From positions 1 to 64,000 of the forward strand of contig JBOFQB010000085.1 of NCBI GenBank assembly GCA_051660685.1: a DNA stretch of 64,000 nucleotides, in the 5' to 3' direction. Origin of the DNA: JAVBSX01 sp051660685. Lineage in GTDB: Bacteria > Planctomycetota > Planctomycetia > Pirellulales > Thermoguttaceae. Made by a program: the position numbers and the translations under genes. Of the stretch, positions 51,737 through 60,197 are shown piece after piece; position 1 is the first letter of the stretch; each line of letters opens with the position of its first letter. A model generated the notes under the pieces. The model saw only the letters and a list, made by a program, of their open reading frames with translations. It did not search any database and had not been told where the DNA came from.

Positions 51737-54175
51737 ATGATGAAATCAGGCCGAATTGTTTTGACCGTTTTGCTGTTGAACATTCTGTTGACCTCCTTGC
51801 TTCATGCAGCAACAAAGGGGAATGTTGACGATTTGAAACAACTGAATTTGCAAAAAGCGACAATCAGAGTGAGTCCGAATGTTGCGGCGCAACATGCAAT
51901 TGCTCCAACAGTGTTGCAAGAAGAGATTGCGAAAAAAACCGGTTTGAAGTTGAAAACGACGGATGTTGATTTCGTCAAAAAACCGGTTGCACCTTGCCTT
52001 GTTTTAGCAACACCTGAGGAATATGCCGGTTTGTATGGAATTCCAACCGACGCAATGTCGTTGAAGTCGGCAATGTCAGGAGAAGGATATGTCGTGCAAG
52101 TGGAATCAGGAACAGGGGGACCGGTTGTTTGGATTCTTGGTTCGAGGACACGCGGATTACTTTTTGGGATAGGGGAGTTTTTTCGAGTTGCTGATTGGGG
52201 GAAGAACCGACTGGAGATTTCCCCGGGAGTTCATGTTGAGCGTCAACCGGTTTATCCTATTCGGGGACATCAGCTTGGTTTTCGTGCAGCAGCGAACAGT
52301 TGGGATGCTTGGACAGCGGAACAATTTGACCAATATGTTCGGGACATGGTGATTTCGGGGAACAACGCGATTGAGGGGATTCCGTTTCAGGATGAGCGGA
52401 TTGAACCGCTTATGAAGATGACGCGGGATGAAAACAATGTGTTGTTGAGCGAGCTTTGTCAAAAGTATGACGTTGATTATTGGGTTTGGACGCCGATTAC
52501 GGTTGACTTGAAAGATGCGGAAAAACGGCAAGCGGATTTGGAGACACATGAAACGTTTTACAAGAAGATGCCGCGATTGGATCATGTCTTTTTTCCCGGG
52601 GGAGACCCGGGGGACAATGAACCGCAATTGGTTTTCCCGTTTTTGGAGGAGATTGCCGTTTTGCTGAAAAAATATCATCCGAACGCCAAAATCTGGCTCT
52701 CGAATCAGGGTTTTTCGCGGGAAGGACATGAATTTGTTTATGAGTATCTGAATAAAAACATGCCGGATTGGTTTGCCGGTTTGGTCAACGGTCCTTCAAG
52801 TGCCCCCATTTCAATCGAACGGAATCATTTGCCGGAAAAATACCAATTGCGACTCTATCCTGACATCTGTCATAATAAAATTTGTCAGTATCCGGTTCCA
52901 TGGTGGGATATGGCGTTTGCGTTGACATTGGGACGTGAAGCGATCAATCCGCGACCAACGCAATATGCTCAGATTCACAATTGGTTTGCGCCGTACTCGG
53001 ACGGTTTTCTGTCGTATTCCGACGGAGTGAATGATGATGTCAACAAAATGGTTTGGACGGAATTGGCGTTTGAGCCGAATAAGCCGATTCGGGACATTTT
53101 GAGGGGGTATTCCAACATCTTTTTTGGGAATGGAATTGGCGAAGAGGTTGCGGACGGTTTGCTTGCTCTTGAGAAGAATTGGCGGGGACCGCTTCTTGAT
53201 AATGCGTCGGTTGAGGGGACACTTTTGTATTGGCAACAGTTGGAGAAAAAACATCCTGAACTGCTCAAGAATTGGCGTTTTCAAATGTGTCTGGTCCGGG
53301 CCTATTATGACGCTTATGTTCGTCGTCGTTTGATTGAAGAGACCGCTCTTGAGAATGAGGTGAACCGAATTTTGGCGGATTGTGAGAACGTTGCACAAAG
53401 TAATCAGGAAGGATCGGCTTGTGATACGATCATGGATCAAGCCCTTGAGGTTCTTGCAAGAGCGGGTCAACACAAAACGACCCTGGAATTGCGGGAACGG
53501 ATTATTCAGTTGTATGATGAACTGTTCAAGTCGATTCAATTGCAATCGAGTGTTCAGAAATATGGGGCAAGCGGGGCCGAAAGGGGTGCGTCACTTGATT
53601 TTATTGATTTGCCGCTTAACAATCGATATTGGCTGGAAGATCAGTTTGCCGAGATACGTCAATTGGAATCGGAAACGGAAAAGTGTAATCGGCTGAAAGA
53701 GATTGCGTGTTGGGAAAATCCGGGTCCGGGGAGTTTTTACGATGATATTGGACATCCGCGCAAGTCGGACCATGTTGTACATGCGGAAGAGATTTACACG
53801 ATGTGGGGCGAAGAGGCGTATCCTATTCCGCTTCAATGGTGGTTGAACAACGGTCAATGCCGAATGCGACTTTCGCAACAAGTAACGCTTGATTATCCTG
53901 ATTCGTTGGTGTACGAGGGACTTGATCCGAACGGAGAGTACGTTTTTCGAGCGGGGGGATTTGGGAAACTCCGGGTTGAAATTGACGGAGAAGCGGTTGA
54001 ACCGGTCAACCCTGAAAAAATTCAGGTTGGTCAGTACGTCGAATTTCCCGTTGACCCGAAATTTTTGGCAGATCGCCGATTGGAAATCACTTGGATTGAA
54101 CCGACGGATGAAGATCACTTGAATTGGCGACAAAAGACGCGATTGTCCGATGTCTGGTTGATTAAAAGAAGGTAG
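51737..54175 (+). CDS. Secreted glycosidase-like protein (GH20/GH67 N-terminal-type domain plus TIM barrel)
   Basis: An 812-residue exported protein; a signal peptide covers residues 1-25 ending H-A-A. An alpha/beta domain to about 155 has the G-x-V-V-W-I-L-G-S-R-T-R-G-L-L-F-G-I-G-E-F-F-R block typical of the accessory domain in GH20 and GH67 enzymes. Residues 165-480 form a barrel-like region starting P-I-R-G-H-Q-L-G-F-R and containing V-F-F-P-G-G-D-P-G-D-N-E and Y-S-D-G-V-N-D-D. The rest is helical then a C-terminal beta region (about 680-812). I cannot assign the catalytic pair or the substrate. It lies 157 bases after the PfkB gene, so might share its transcript. Confidence 0.8.
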   Translation: MMKSGRIVLTVLLLNILLTSLLHAATKGNVDDLKQLNLQKATIRVSPNVAAQHAIAPTVLQEEIAKKTGLKLKTTDVDFVKKPVAPCLVLATPEEYAGLYGIPTDAMSLKSAMSGEGYVVQVESGTGGPVVWILGSRTRGLLFGIGEFFRVADWGKNRLEISPGVHVERQPVYPIRGHQLGFRAAANSWDAWTAEQFDQYVRDMVISGNNAIEGIPFQDERIEPLMKMTRDENNVLLSELCQKYDVDYWVWTPITVDLKDAEKRQADLETHETFYKKMPRLDHVFFPGGDPGDNEPQLVFPFLEEIAVLLKKYHPNAKIWLSNQGFSREGHEFVYEYLNKNMPDWFAGLVNGPSSAPISIERNHLPEKYQLRLYPDICHNKICQYPVPWWDMAFALTLGREAINPRPTQYAQIHNWFAPYSDGFLSYSDGVNDDVNKMVWTELAFEPNKPIRDILRGYSNIFFGNGIGEEVADGLLALEKNWRGPLLDNASVEGTLLYWQQLEKKHPELLKNWRFQMCLVRAYYDAYVRRRLIEETALENEVNRILADCENVAQSNQEGSACDTIMDQALEVLARAGQHKTTLELRERIIQLYDELFKSIQLQSSVQKYGASGAERGASLDFIDLPLNNRYWLEDQFAEIRQLESETEKCNRLKEIACWENPGPGSFYDDIGHPRKSDHVVHAEEIYTMWGEEAYPIPLQWWLNNGQCRMRLSQQVTLDYPDSLVYEGLDPNGEYVFRAGGFGKLRVEIDGEAVEPVNPEKIQVGQYVEFPVDPKFLADRRLEITWIEPTDEDHLNWRQKTRLSDVWLIKRR

Positions 54176-54232
54176 AAGATAGAAGGTAGGGAATAGGGGA
54201 CAGGGTGTAGGGGATAGGGATTAGGACGAGAC
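54164..54232 (+). repeat. Polypurine repeat tract, left arm
   Basis: Begins at the glycosidase stop codon: GAAGGTAGAAGATAGAAGG followed by several GGGAATAGGGG-like units. It pairs loosely with the pyrimidine tract at 54378-54440. Confidence 0.65.
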
Positions 54233-54377
54233 ACTCCTCGCTTTGACACCTTATTGCCGATCATGCGTCAGATTACGTTTTTTTTCCCCTTTCCCTTTCA
54301 ATTCTCAAATTTTTGCCCTATGAAACAGTAAAAAATTAACATCGATAGATCATTTGCAGGAATTATTTATTTACTGT

Positions 54378-54440
54378 TTCTAACTCCTATTGTTTATCTT
54401 CTTACCTTCTAACTTCTAACTCCTACCTTCTACTTTCTCT
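54378..54440 (-). repeat. Polypyrimidine repeat tract, right arm
   Basis: Units of CTTCTAACTCC and TACCTTCTA; the reverse complement shares AGAAGGTAGG and AGAAGTTAGAAGG with the left arm at 54164-54232. Confidence 0.65.
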
Positions 54441-54444
54441 TGAA

Positions 54445-55644
54445 ATGAATACTGAATTGAAACCTGGCATTGATTGGGTTGGCGTGCTTGATTGGAACGT
54501 CCGCGATTTTCATAGTTATGATACACCGCGAGGTGCAACGTATAATTCGTATTTGATACGGGATGAAAAAACGGTGCTGATTGACACGGTTAAAGCTCCG
54601 TTCTGCGAACAACTGTTGCGCAATGTCCGCGAAAAGGTCGATTTGGCGAAGATTGATTATGTCGTTTGCAATCATCTCGAACTCGATCATTCGGGGTCTC
54701 TTCCTGAAGTCATGCGCCAACTCCCGAATGCGACATTGTTGTGTAACGCGAAGTGTCGAGATGAAATGGGGACGTTTTTTGACACGAACGGTTGGAAGAT
54801 TCAGATTGTTGGACCGGGAGAAAATGTTTCGATTGGACGACGGTCTTTGATGTTTGTCAACACTCCTATGGTACATTGGCCGGAATCCATGTTTACTTAC
54901 GTTCCTGAAGAGAAGTTGCTTTTTTCAATGGACGGATTTGGTCAGCATTTGGCAACAACCGCCCGATTTGATGATGAGTATTCTCTTGAGGAGATACTTT
55001 GGGAAGCGAAATCGTATTATGCGAACATTGTGACCCCTTATGGTAAGCAGGTTTTGAGGACATTGGAAGCGGCAGGAACTCTTGCGATTGAGATGATTGC
55101 CCCTTCACATGGATTGATATGGCGGAAGAATTTAGGGAAGATTGTAAGTGCCTATCAGGATTGGGCGAACGGTCGGTTTGAACGGAAAATGTTGGTTCTC
55201 TATGATACAATGTGGGGCAGTACGGAAAAAATGGCGGACGAAATCGTTCGGTCGGCCCATGCAACGGTCCCGGGTCTTGACGTCCAACTGATTCATGTTC
55301 GCAAAACGCGATTGCGGCACATTGCGACAGAAATGTTGAATGCCCCGGTTGTTGCGATTGGAACCTCGACGCTGAATACGCAGATGATGCCGCAATTATC
55401 GGCGGTTTTGACGTATTTGAAAGGGTTGAAGTTTCGCCCGAAACAGACGTTTGCGTTTGGTTCAAGTGGTTGGGGATTGGGGGGACCGGAACAAGTACAC
55501 AAGCAGTTTGAGGAGTTGAAATGGACGCCGATTTGTGATCCGATTCGGTCGTTGAACCGACCTAATGAGGAAGTGTTGCAGCGTTGTCGAAATGCGGCTG
55601 CTCAATTAGCGAGCCAAGCAGCTGAATTAGCGGAAATAGGGTAA
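54445..55644 (+). CDS. Flavodiiron protein (FprA/ROO type)
   Basis: An oxygen- or nitric-oxide-reducing enzyme with a di-iron beta-lactamase-like domain and a flavodoxin domain, 399 residues. Iron ligands: H77-L-E79-L-D81-H82 in N-H-L-E-L-D-H-S-G-S, further ligands in M-V-H-W-P-E-S-M-F-T-Y (about 146) and S-M-D-G-F-G (about 165), and A-P-S-H-G-L-I-W (about 226). The flavodoxin part starts near 250 with V-L-Y-D-T-M-W-G-S-T-E-K-M-A, the FMN phosphate loop. There is no rubredoxin domain, so an external electron donor is needed. It would detoxify O2 or NO in anoxic or microoxic conditions. Single gene. Confidence 0.95.
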   Translation: MNTELKPGIDWVGVLDWNVRDFHSYDTPRGATYNSYLIRDEKTVLIDTVKAPFCEQLLRNVREKVDLAKIDYVVCNHLELDHSGSLPEVMRQLPNATLLCNAKCRDEMGTFFDTNGWKIQIVGPGENVSIGRRSLMFVNTPMVHWPESMFTYVPEEKLLFSMDGFGQHLATTARFDDEYSLEEILWEAKSYYANIVTPYGKQVLRTLEAAGTLAIEMIAPSHGLIWRKNLGKIVSAYQDWANGRFERKMLVLYDTMWGSTEKMADEIVRSAHATVPGLDVQLIHVRKTRLRHIATEMLNAPVVAIGTSTLNTQMMPQLSAVLTYLKGLKFRPKQTFAFGSSGWGLGGPEQVHKQFEELKWTPICDPIRSLNRPNEEVLQRCRNAAAQLASQAAELAEIG

Positions 55645-55700
55645 ACCGTTGACGGTTTGCAATTGTTTTCGACTTAGCCCGGCGCAAGTCGGACGGTTTT

Positions 55701-55740
55701 GAAATCTCATTACGCGCGATACGTTGTATCGCGGCTAAAC
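55701..55740 (-). repeat. Half copy of the 72-bp repeat, family A, copy 7
   Basis: It retains the GAAATCTC spacer end, the GATAC arm and the GCTAAAC terminus, and lies 44 kb away from the cluster of full copies. The preceding TTAGCCCGGCGCAAGTCGG resembles 11527-11544. Confidence 0.85.
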
Positions 55741-55825
55741 GAGGATTGCTCCTTACGGTGCTAGTTTTGTTGGGACGCGCAACCGCCTACTTTCATCTGG
55801 ATTGAAACTTTTTTTATGATGTTGA

Positions 55826-58084
55826 ATGATGACCGAAGAACTGGAACAAAACGTCCCTTTGCATGTCGAGTCCGCTCAAGGATACCAAGTCGTTGCACGA
55901 CGGTATCGTCCCAAAGAATTTCAAGAGCTGATCGGTCAACATCACGTTTCTCAAGCCCTCTCTAACGCAATCACGACAGAACGGGTTGGTCATGCTTACC
56001 TCTTTACAGGTGCACGCGGGGTCGGAAAAACCTCGACTGCCCGTATTTTCGCCAAGTCCCTCAACTGCGTTCACGGTCCAACCACAACCCCTTGTCATGT
56101 TTGTGACATTTGTGAAAGTATCAGCGTTGGAGAAGACATTGATGTCCTCGAAATTGACGGGGCAAGCAATCGCGGAATCGATGAAATTCGTTCGTTAAGG
56201 CAGAATACCTCCATTCGACCGTCCCGGGCCCGATTCAAAATCTACATCATCGACGAAGTTCACATGTTGACTCGTGAAGCGTTTAACGCTTTGCTCAAAA
56301 CACTTGAAGAACCGCCCAATCACGTCAAATTCATTTTCTGCACGACAGAAGCGAATAAGATACCGATTACGATTCTCTCCCGTTGTCAACGGTTTGATTT
56401 TGCCGGGATCGATTCAACCGAGATTGCGGAAAAACTCGCGCAAATTGCAACGGCCGAAAAAGTGACAGCCGATGAAGGGGTGTTCGAGACCCTTGCGCGA
56501 AGAGCAGCCGGTTCCATGAGAGATGCCCAATCCCTTTTGGAGCAGTTGCTCTCTTTTGCGCCCGAACATATTCGGATCAATGATGTCCATGAAATGTTGG
56601 GAACGGCAGACGATCAACGGGTTTTTCGTCTCCTCGAATCCCTGTTGAACTGTGAAACGACCCAGATTTTTGAGGAATTGGACCAATTGTCAAGTGAAGG
56701 GGTCGATTATGGTCTGTTTCTCGAACAAATCATGGGAGCATTTCGTGATCTTATGGTTGTTGCAGCCGGTTCAGGAACCGGTTCGGGAGTCGGTTCCGGG
56801 ACCCGTTTGAGTACCAATTCCGGGAGTAGTTCGGGGACGGATTCGGCAATTCGTTCGAGTGCTGCAAACCGGACAGAAAGGAAGGGAGAGACGACGGGGG
56901 GTCCTCTGAGTGCAGTCGCCAAATTGCTCCTCTACACCTCGCCAAGTCGATTGGATTGGTTGAGTGAATTGGCGCAATCGTTTGGGATTCAACGGATTTT
57001 AGCGGCTTTGCAGATTTTGGATCAGACCCATAATCGAATGAGGTTCAGCACGCAAAGTCGCATCTTGGCCGAATTGGCGTTTGTACGGATTGCTCATTTG
57101 GGGCAGATGCAAACGCTTGCCGTTTTGCTGGACCAGTTGAAAAAAGGGGAACTGCAATTGCCGGGTCCTTCGATTGCGGGTCTTTCAACGGCGCAATCGG
57201 CTCAATCATCCAGTTTGGGAACAGGTCAAGTGCAAGGACAAAGGGGAACGGCGGGACCCTCTTCTTCCTCTTCTTCAAACCCTTCTCATGCTTCTGATCC
57301 TTCACCTTCTTCTGGTCCTTCTCCGTTGTCCAATTCGACCGCTCGGAATTCGACCCAAACTGTTCGCAAGGTTCACTATGTTGGAACCCCGGAGTCGGTT
57401 CAGCCGATTCAACACCCGGACGAGTTGCGACAAATGGGATTGGGCAGATCGGGTTTGTCGGAACAGACCGGGTGTTCGACACGAGATGGTTTGAAGAGTT
57501 TGGCTCAGAACGGGCTGACGCAAAACACTCTGACGCAGAACACGCCAATTCAGAATAGGCCGATTCAGAACTTGTCGGGTCAAAGAGCGCAAGATGTTTG
57601 TGTCGAAACATTGAGTCAACGACCAGTTGACGTTGCAACGAATCGGGTTCGGTTCGATTTGGGGACTGTTGATCCGCAGAAAGCGACAGAGATTGCGACC
57701 GAAATTTGGCAGGAAACGGCACAATCATTGGGCGGGGTTCTTGCCGGTTTTGCCCAAACATTTCATTCCGTCCGACTGGAACAACCTAATCTGTTGATTG
57801 TCACTTTTCCGATCACACCTGATAATAAACAGTCAGCTGCAAAAACATATTGTGATAAAGAAACGGCAAAAATTCTTTCGGTTCTTGAGCAGCTGACGGG
57901 GACACGATTGCAGGTCCGCTTTGATTTGATTGAAAGGGGGTCTGCGCAACCGACGCAAACAATGATTTCTCCCGGTCAAAAAGCTCGGATGAAGCAGCAA
58001 CTGATTGCCGAACTGAGCGATCATCCGATTGTTCTTCGCGCGACTGAACTTTTTGGAGCCGAAATCGTTGATGTCAGGGATTGA
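55826..58084 (+). CDS. dnaX: DNA polymerase III gamma/tau subunit
   Basis: Clamp loader ATPase, 752 residues. R-R-Y-R-P-K-E-F-Q-E-L-I-G-Q at 26-39, Walker A G-A-R-G-V-G-K-T-S near 66, the zinc-type C-x(9)-C-x-x-C-x-x-C at about 80-98, I-I-D-E-V-H-M-L-T near 139, and S-R-C-Q-R near 190. The C-terminal half carries three low-complexity inserts: G/S/T-rich at about 312-352, S/P-rich at about 478-510, and N/Q/T-rich at about 555-590 (repeats of L/I-T/P-Q-N). The last 120 residues are a globular tau-like tail. The gene converges with the ROK kinase gene and their ends overlap by 64 bases. The first ATG is followed by a second one at once. Confidence 0.95.
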   Translation: MMTEELEQNVPLHVESAQGYQVVARRYRPKEFQELIGQHHVSQALSNAITTERVGHAYLFTGARGVGKTSTARIFAKSLNCVHGPTTTPCHVCDICESISVGEDIDVLEIDGASNRGIDEIRSLRQNTSIRPSRARFKIYIIDEVHMLTREAFNALLKTLEEPPNHVKFIFCTTEANKIPITILSRCQRFDFAGIDSTEIAEKLAQIATAEKVTADEGVFETLARRAAGSMRDAQSLLEQLLSFAPEHIRINDVHEMLGTADDQRVFRLLESLLNCETTQIFEELDQLSSEGVDYGLFLEQIMGAFRDLMVVAAGSGTGSGVGSGTRLSTNSGSSSGTDSAIRSSAANRTERKGETTGGPLSAVAKLLLYTSPSRLDWLSELAQSFGIQRILAALQILDQTHNRMRFSTQSRILAELAFVRIAHLGQMQTLAVLLDQLKKGELQLPGPSIAGLSTAQSAQSSSLGTGQVQGQRGTAGPSSSSSSNPSHASDPSPSSGPSPLSNSTARNSTQTVRKVHYVGTPESVQPIQHPDELRQMGLGRSGLSEQTGCSTRDGLKSLAQNGLTQNTLTQNTPIQNRPIQNLSGQRAQDVCVETLSQRPVDVATNRVRFDLGTVDPQKATEIATEIWQETAQSLGGVLAGFAQTFHSVRLEQPNLLIVTFPITPDNKQSAAKTYCDKETAKILSVLEQLTGTRLQVRFDLIERGSAQPTQTMISPGQKARMKQQLIAELSDHPIVLRATELFGAEIVDVRD

Positions 58085-59028
58085 GAATTGATTGCGCGCA
58101 ATCCGATTGCGGTTGCGCCAAGTAATGCGGCTTCATAACCAAGCGCGGTTTTTTCAATGTTGACCCCTTTGTTCGCCAATTCAAGCGACCCGGCTCGCAT
58201 TGTTTCCAGCATAAGGGGTTGCAAAAGGTCAAATGCCCCACTTACACCCCCCCCGACGAAAATTTTGGCCGGATTGATGAGATTGGCTGCATACGACATT
58301 CCTTTACCAATTAGTCGGGCAGTACACTCAAAGACTTCTTTTGCAACAACATCATCTTTTCGGGCCAAATCGGCAATTTCAACAGCCGTTTTTTGAATGC
58401 CGGTTCGGGCAAAATAACGTCGGGCAATTCCCGGTCCGGCTGCTTCTGCTTCAAGACAACCGTCATGACCGCAACCGCAACGCATTCCTCCCTCGTCGGT
58501 TACAACCAGATGTCCGAATTCCCCGGCATTTCCAAAATGACCGCGATAAATGTCCCCGTTCAGGACCCAACCTCCTCCGATTCCGTTGCTGATTGTGACC
58601 CAGAGAAAATCGTCAATCCCTTTTGCCCCGCCAAATAATTTTTCGGCGTAAGCACAAGCGTTGACATCGTTTTCAACAGCAACCGTTGTGATTCCAGTCC
58701 AATCGGCGAACAATTTGGCAATTGGCAGGTCGCTGATTCCTGAAAAGGGGGCGTAAATCCATAATCCGGTTTTGGGATCGGCAAGACCGGGGACGTTGAT
58801 TCCGGTTGCTTCGATTGCATTGAGCGAACCCAGTTGGGTGATAAGTCCCTGTAATTCGTGCAACAATTGTTCTTTGTTACAATCGGGTTTTAAGGATTTT
58901 CGTTCAATCGAACGAAAAAAGTCAACCCCTTTTTGTTCGAGGTCTTTTGAATCAACCGGGACGTGAGCGATTCCGGCCATAATTTTTGAACCGCCAATAT
59001 CAACCGCCAAAATTTGTCGTGTTTTCAT
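58021..59028 (-). CDS. ROK-family kinase (glucokinase-like)
   Basis: A 335-residue sugar kinase. The N-terminus I-L-A-V-D-I-G-G-S-K-I-M-A-G is the ATP phosphate-1 motif, V-E-N-D-V-N-A-C-A holds the catalytic Asp, and G-E-F-G-H-L-V-V-T-D-E-G-G-M-R-C-G-C-G-H-D-G-C-L-E is the ROK signature with the zinc-binding His and three Cys. No helix-turn-helix, so it is an enzyme and not a NagC/Xyl repressor. The ATG at 59028 is preferred to that at 59058 because the family starts there. Its last 21 residues overlap the end of dnaX on the opposite strand. Confidence 0.94.
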   Translation of the reverse strand: MKTRQILAVDIGGSKIMAGIAHVPVDSKDLEQKGVDFFRSIERKSLKPDCNKEQLLHELQGLITQLGSLNAIEATGINVPGLADPKTGLWIYAPFSGISDLPIAKLFADWTGITTVAVENDVNACAYAEKLFGGAKGIDDFLWVTISNGIGGGWVLNGDIYRGHFGNAGEFGHLVVTDEGGMRCGCGHDGCLEAEAAGPGIARRYFARTGIQKTAVEIADLARKDDVVAKEVFECTARLIGKGMSYAANLINPAKIFVGGGVSGAFDLLQPLMLETMRAGSLELANKGVNIEKTALGYEAALLGATAIGLRAINSQSLTSTISAPKSSVARRTIG

Positions 59029-59094
59029 TTTTTTCTCAATGCTCCTTCGTATCTGCACATAAATAACTGATCTATTTTACTTTGTTCCTTTCGT

Positions 59095-59152
59095 GATGTT
59101 TGTGTTTTTAGTGGTTCTTGTATACCACGAAATACACCAAAAACACGAAATC
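59095..59152. repeat. Hairpin repeat, family E, degenerate copy
   Basis: GTGTTTTTAGTGGTT...ACCACGAAATACACC and AAAAACACGAAAT form an imperfect inverted repeat like the one at 25248-25312. It is in the upstream region of the ROK gene. Confidence 0.6.
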
Positions 59153-59213
59153 AATACAAAACTTTGATCGATTGTGTATCCGCAATTTAGATAGGTCATG
59201 TTCGCGCAGAAAC

Positions 59214-60197
59214 TTATCTCTTATTATTTTCTGGTCTCGTTTTTTCAAAATTGTCAAATCGGTATTTTTTTCCGTTTTCAATCAATTGGGCAATTTCGAC
59301 CTCGTTGAAGCCGAAATGCGATTGCAGTAAAGCATACTCCCCGGGAAGAGAATTGTCAAAAAAGGCCGGATCATCCGTTCCAATTAACAGAGGAACCCCT
59401 TGTTCAAACAGTTGTCGAATTGGGTGTTCGGTTAGGGACGGAACCGCTTTGAGTTGAATGTTACTACTTGGGCAGATTTCGAGCGGAATATTACGATCAA
59501 TGAGTTCGAGTATCAACTGTTGATCCTGAATGACGCTAATTCCGTGTCCAATTCGGTCCACTTTGAGTTGGTCGATTGTCTCCCATACTTGAGCGGAATT
59601 GCCAAATTCCCCGGCATGTGCTGTGCTGTGTAACCCCAATGATCGTACACGCTGAAAAACCGAAACAAACGGTTCAATTGTCCCGGGCGTTTCCTGACCG
59701 GAAAGATCAATTCCGACGATTCGCTTCTCAGGACACTGTTCATACAAGTCGAGTGTCTGGTGTCCCCAATCGGTGTTGCCCCCCATTCTCAAAATGGAGT
59801 AAATCAGATTGACCCGAATACCATATTGTTTTTCCCCTTCTTCAAGCGCGGTCAGAATCGGCGGAAGAAACCGCTTAAGGGGAATTCCGCGTCGAAGATG
59901 CGCAAGCGGAACAAAAAACGTCTCGCAATACTCAACACCGTCTCTTTGCAAATCCTCAACAAATGCTTTTGTCAGCTCGTAAAAATCGTCTTCCTCAACA
60001 AGGGGTTGGAAAATGACCGGGAAAATGTTTTGAAACTCTTCAAATCCGTCAAAATGGTAAATGTTAGGATTGGGAAGAGCAATTCCTTTACGTCGGGCAA
60101 TCTTCCGTAGTGTTGCAAGTCGGACACTTCCTTCCCAATGAACGTGAAAGAGTGAAAAGGGGGGGGGGGTAAGAGAAAAGGGTTGAGCGAAACTCAT
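59214..60197 (-). CDS. Adenosine deaminase family protein
   Basis: Metal-dependent purine deaminase of 327 residues. F-H-V-H-W-E-G-S-V-R near residues 18-27 is the first zinc site, with the unusual W in place of L/C. H-A-G-E-F-G near 200, I-G-H-G and C-P-S-S-N in the middle, and G-T-D-D-P-A-F-F near 285 complete the active site. It is smaller than E. coli Add. The start is the ATG at 60197, which overlaps the stop of the upstream gene (ATGA), so translation is coupled. A run of eleven C on the coding strand (60160-60170) lies at codons 10-13 and could slip. Confidence 0.88.
   Translation of the reverse strand: MSFAQPFSLTPPPFSLFHVHWEGSVRLATLRKIARRKGIALPNPNIYHFDGFEEFQNIFPVIFQPLVEEDDFYELTKAFVEDLQRDGVEYCETFFVPLAHLRRGIPLKRFLPPILTALEEGEKQYGIRVNLIYSILRMGGNTDWGHQTLDLYEQCPEKRIVGIDLSGQETPGTIEPFVSVFQRVRSLGLHSTAHAGEFGNSAQVWETIDQLKVDRIGHGISVIQDQQLILELIDRNIPLEICPSSNIQLKAVPSLTEHPIRQLFEQGVPLLIGTDDPAFFDNSLPGEYALLQSHFGFNEVEIAQLIENGKKYRFDNFEKTRPENNKR

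Noticed and set aside
51577..51828. Open frame of 83 codons before and across the start of the 812-residue glycosidase-like gene
   Set aside because: It overlaps the signal-peptide region of that gene in another frame by about 90 bases, uses a GTG start fused to the end of the PfkB gene, and has no family-like pattern.
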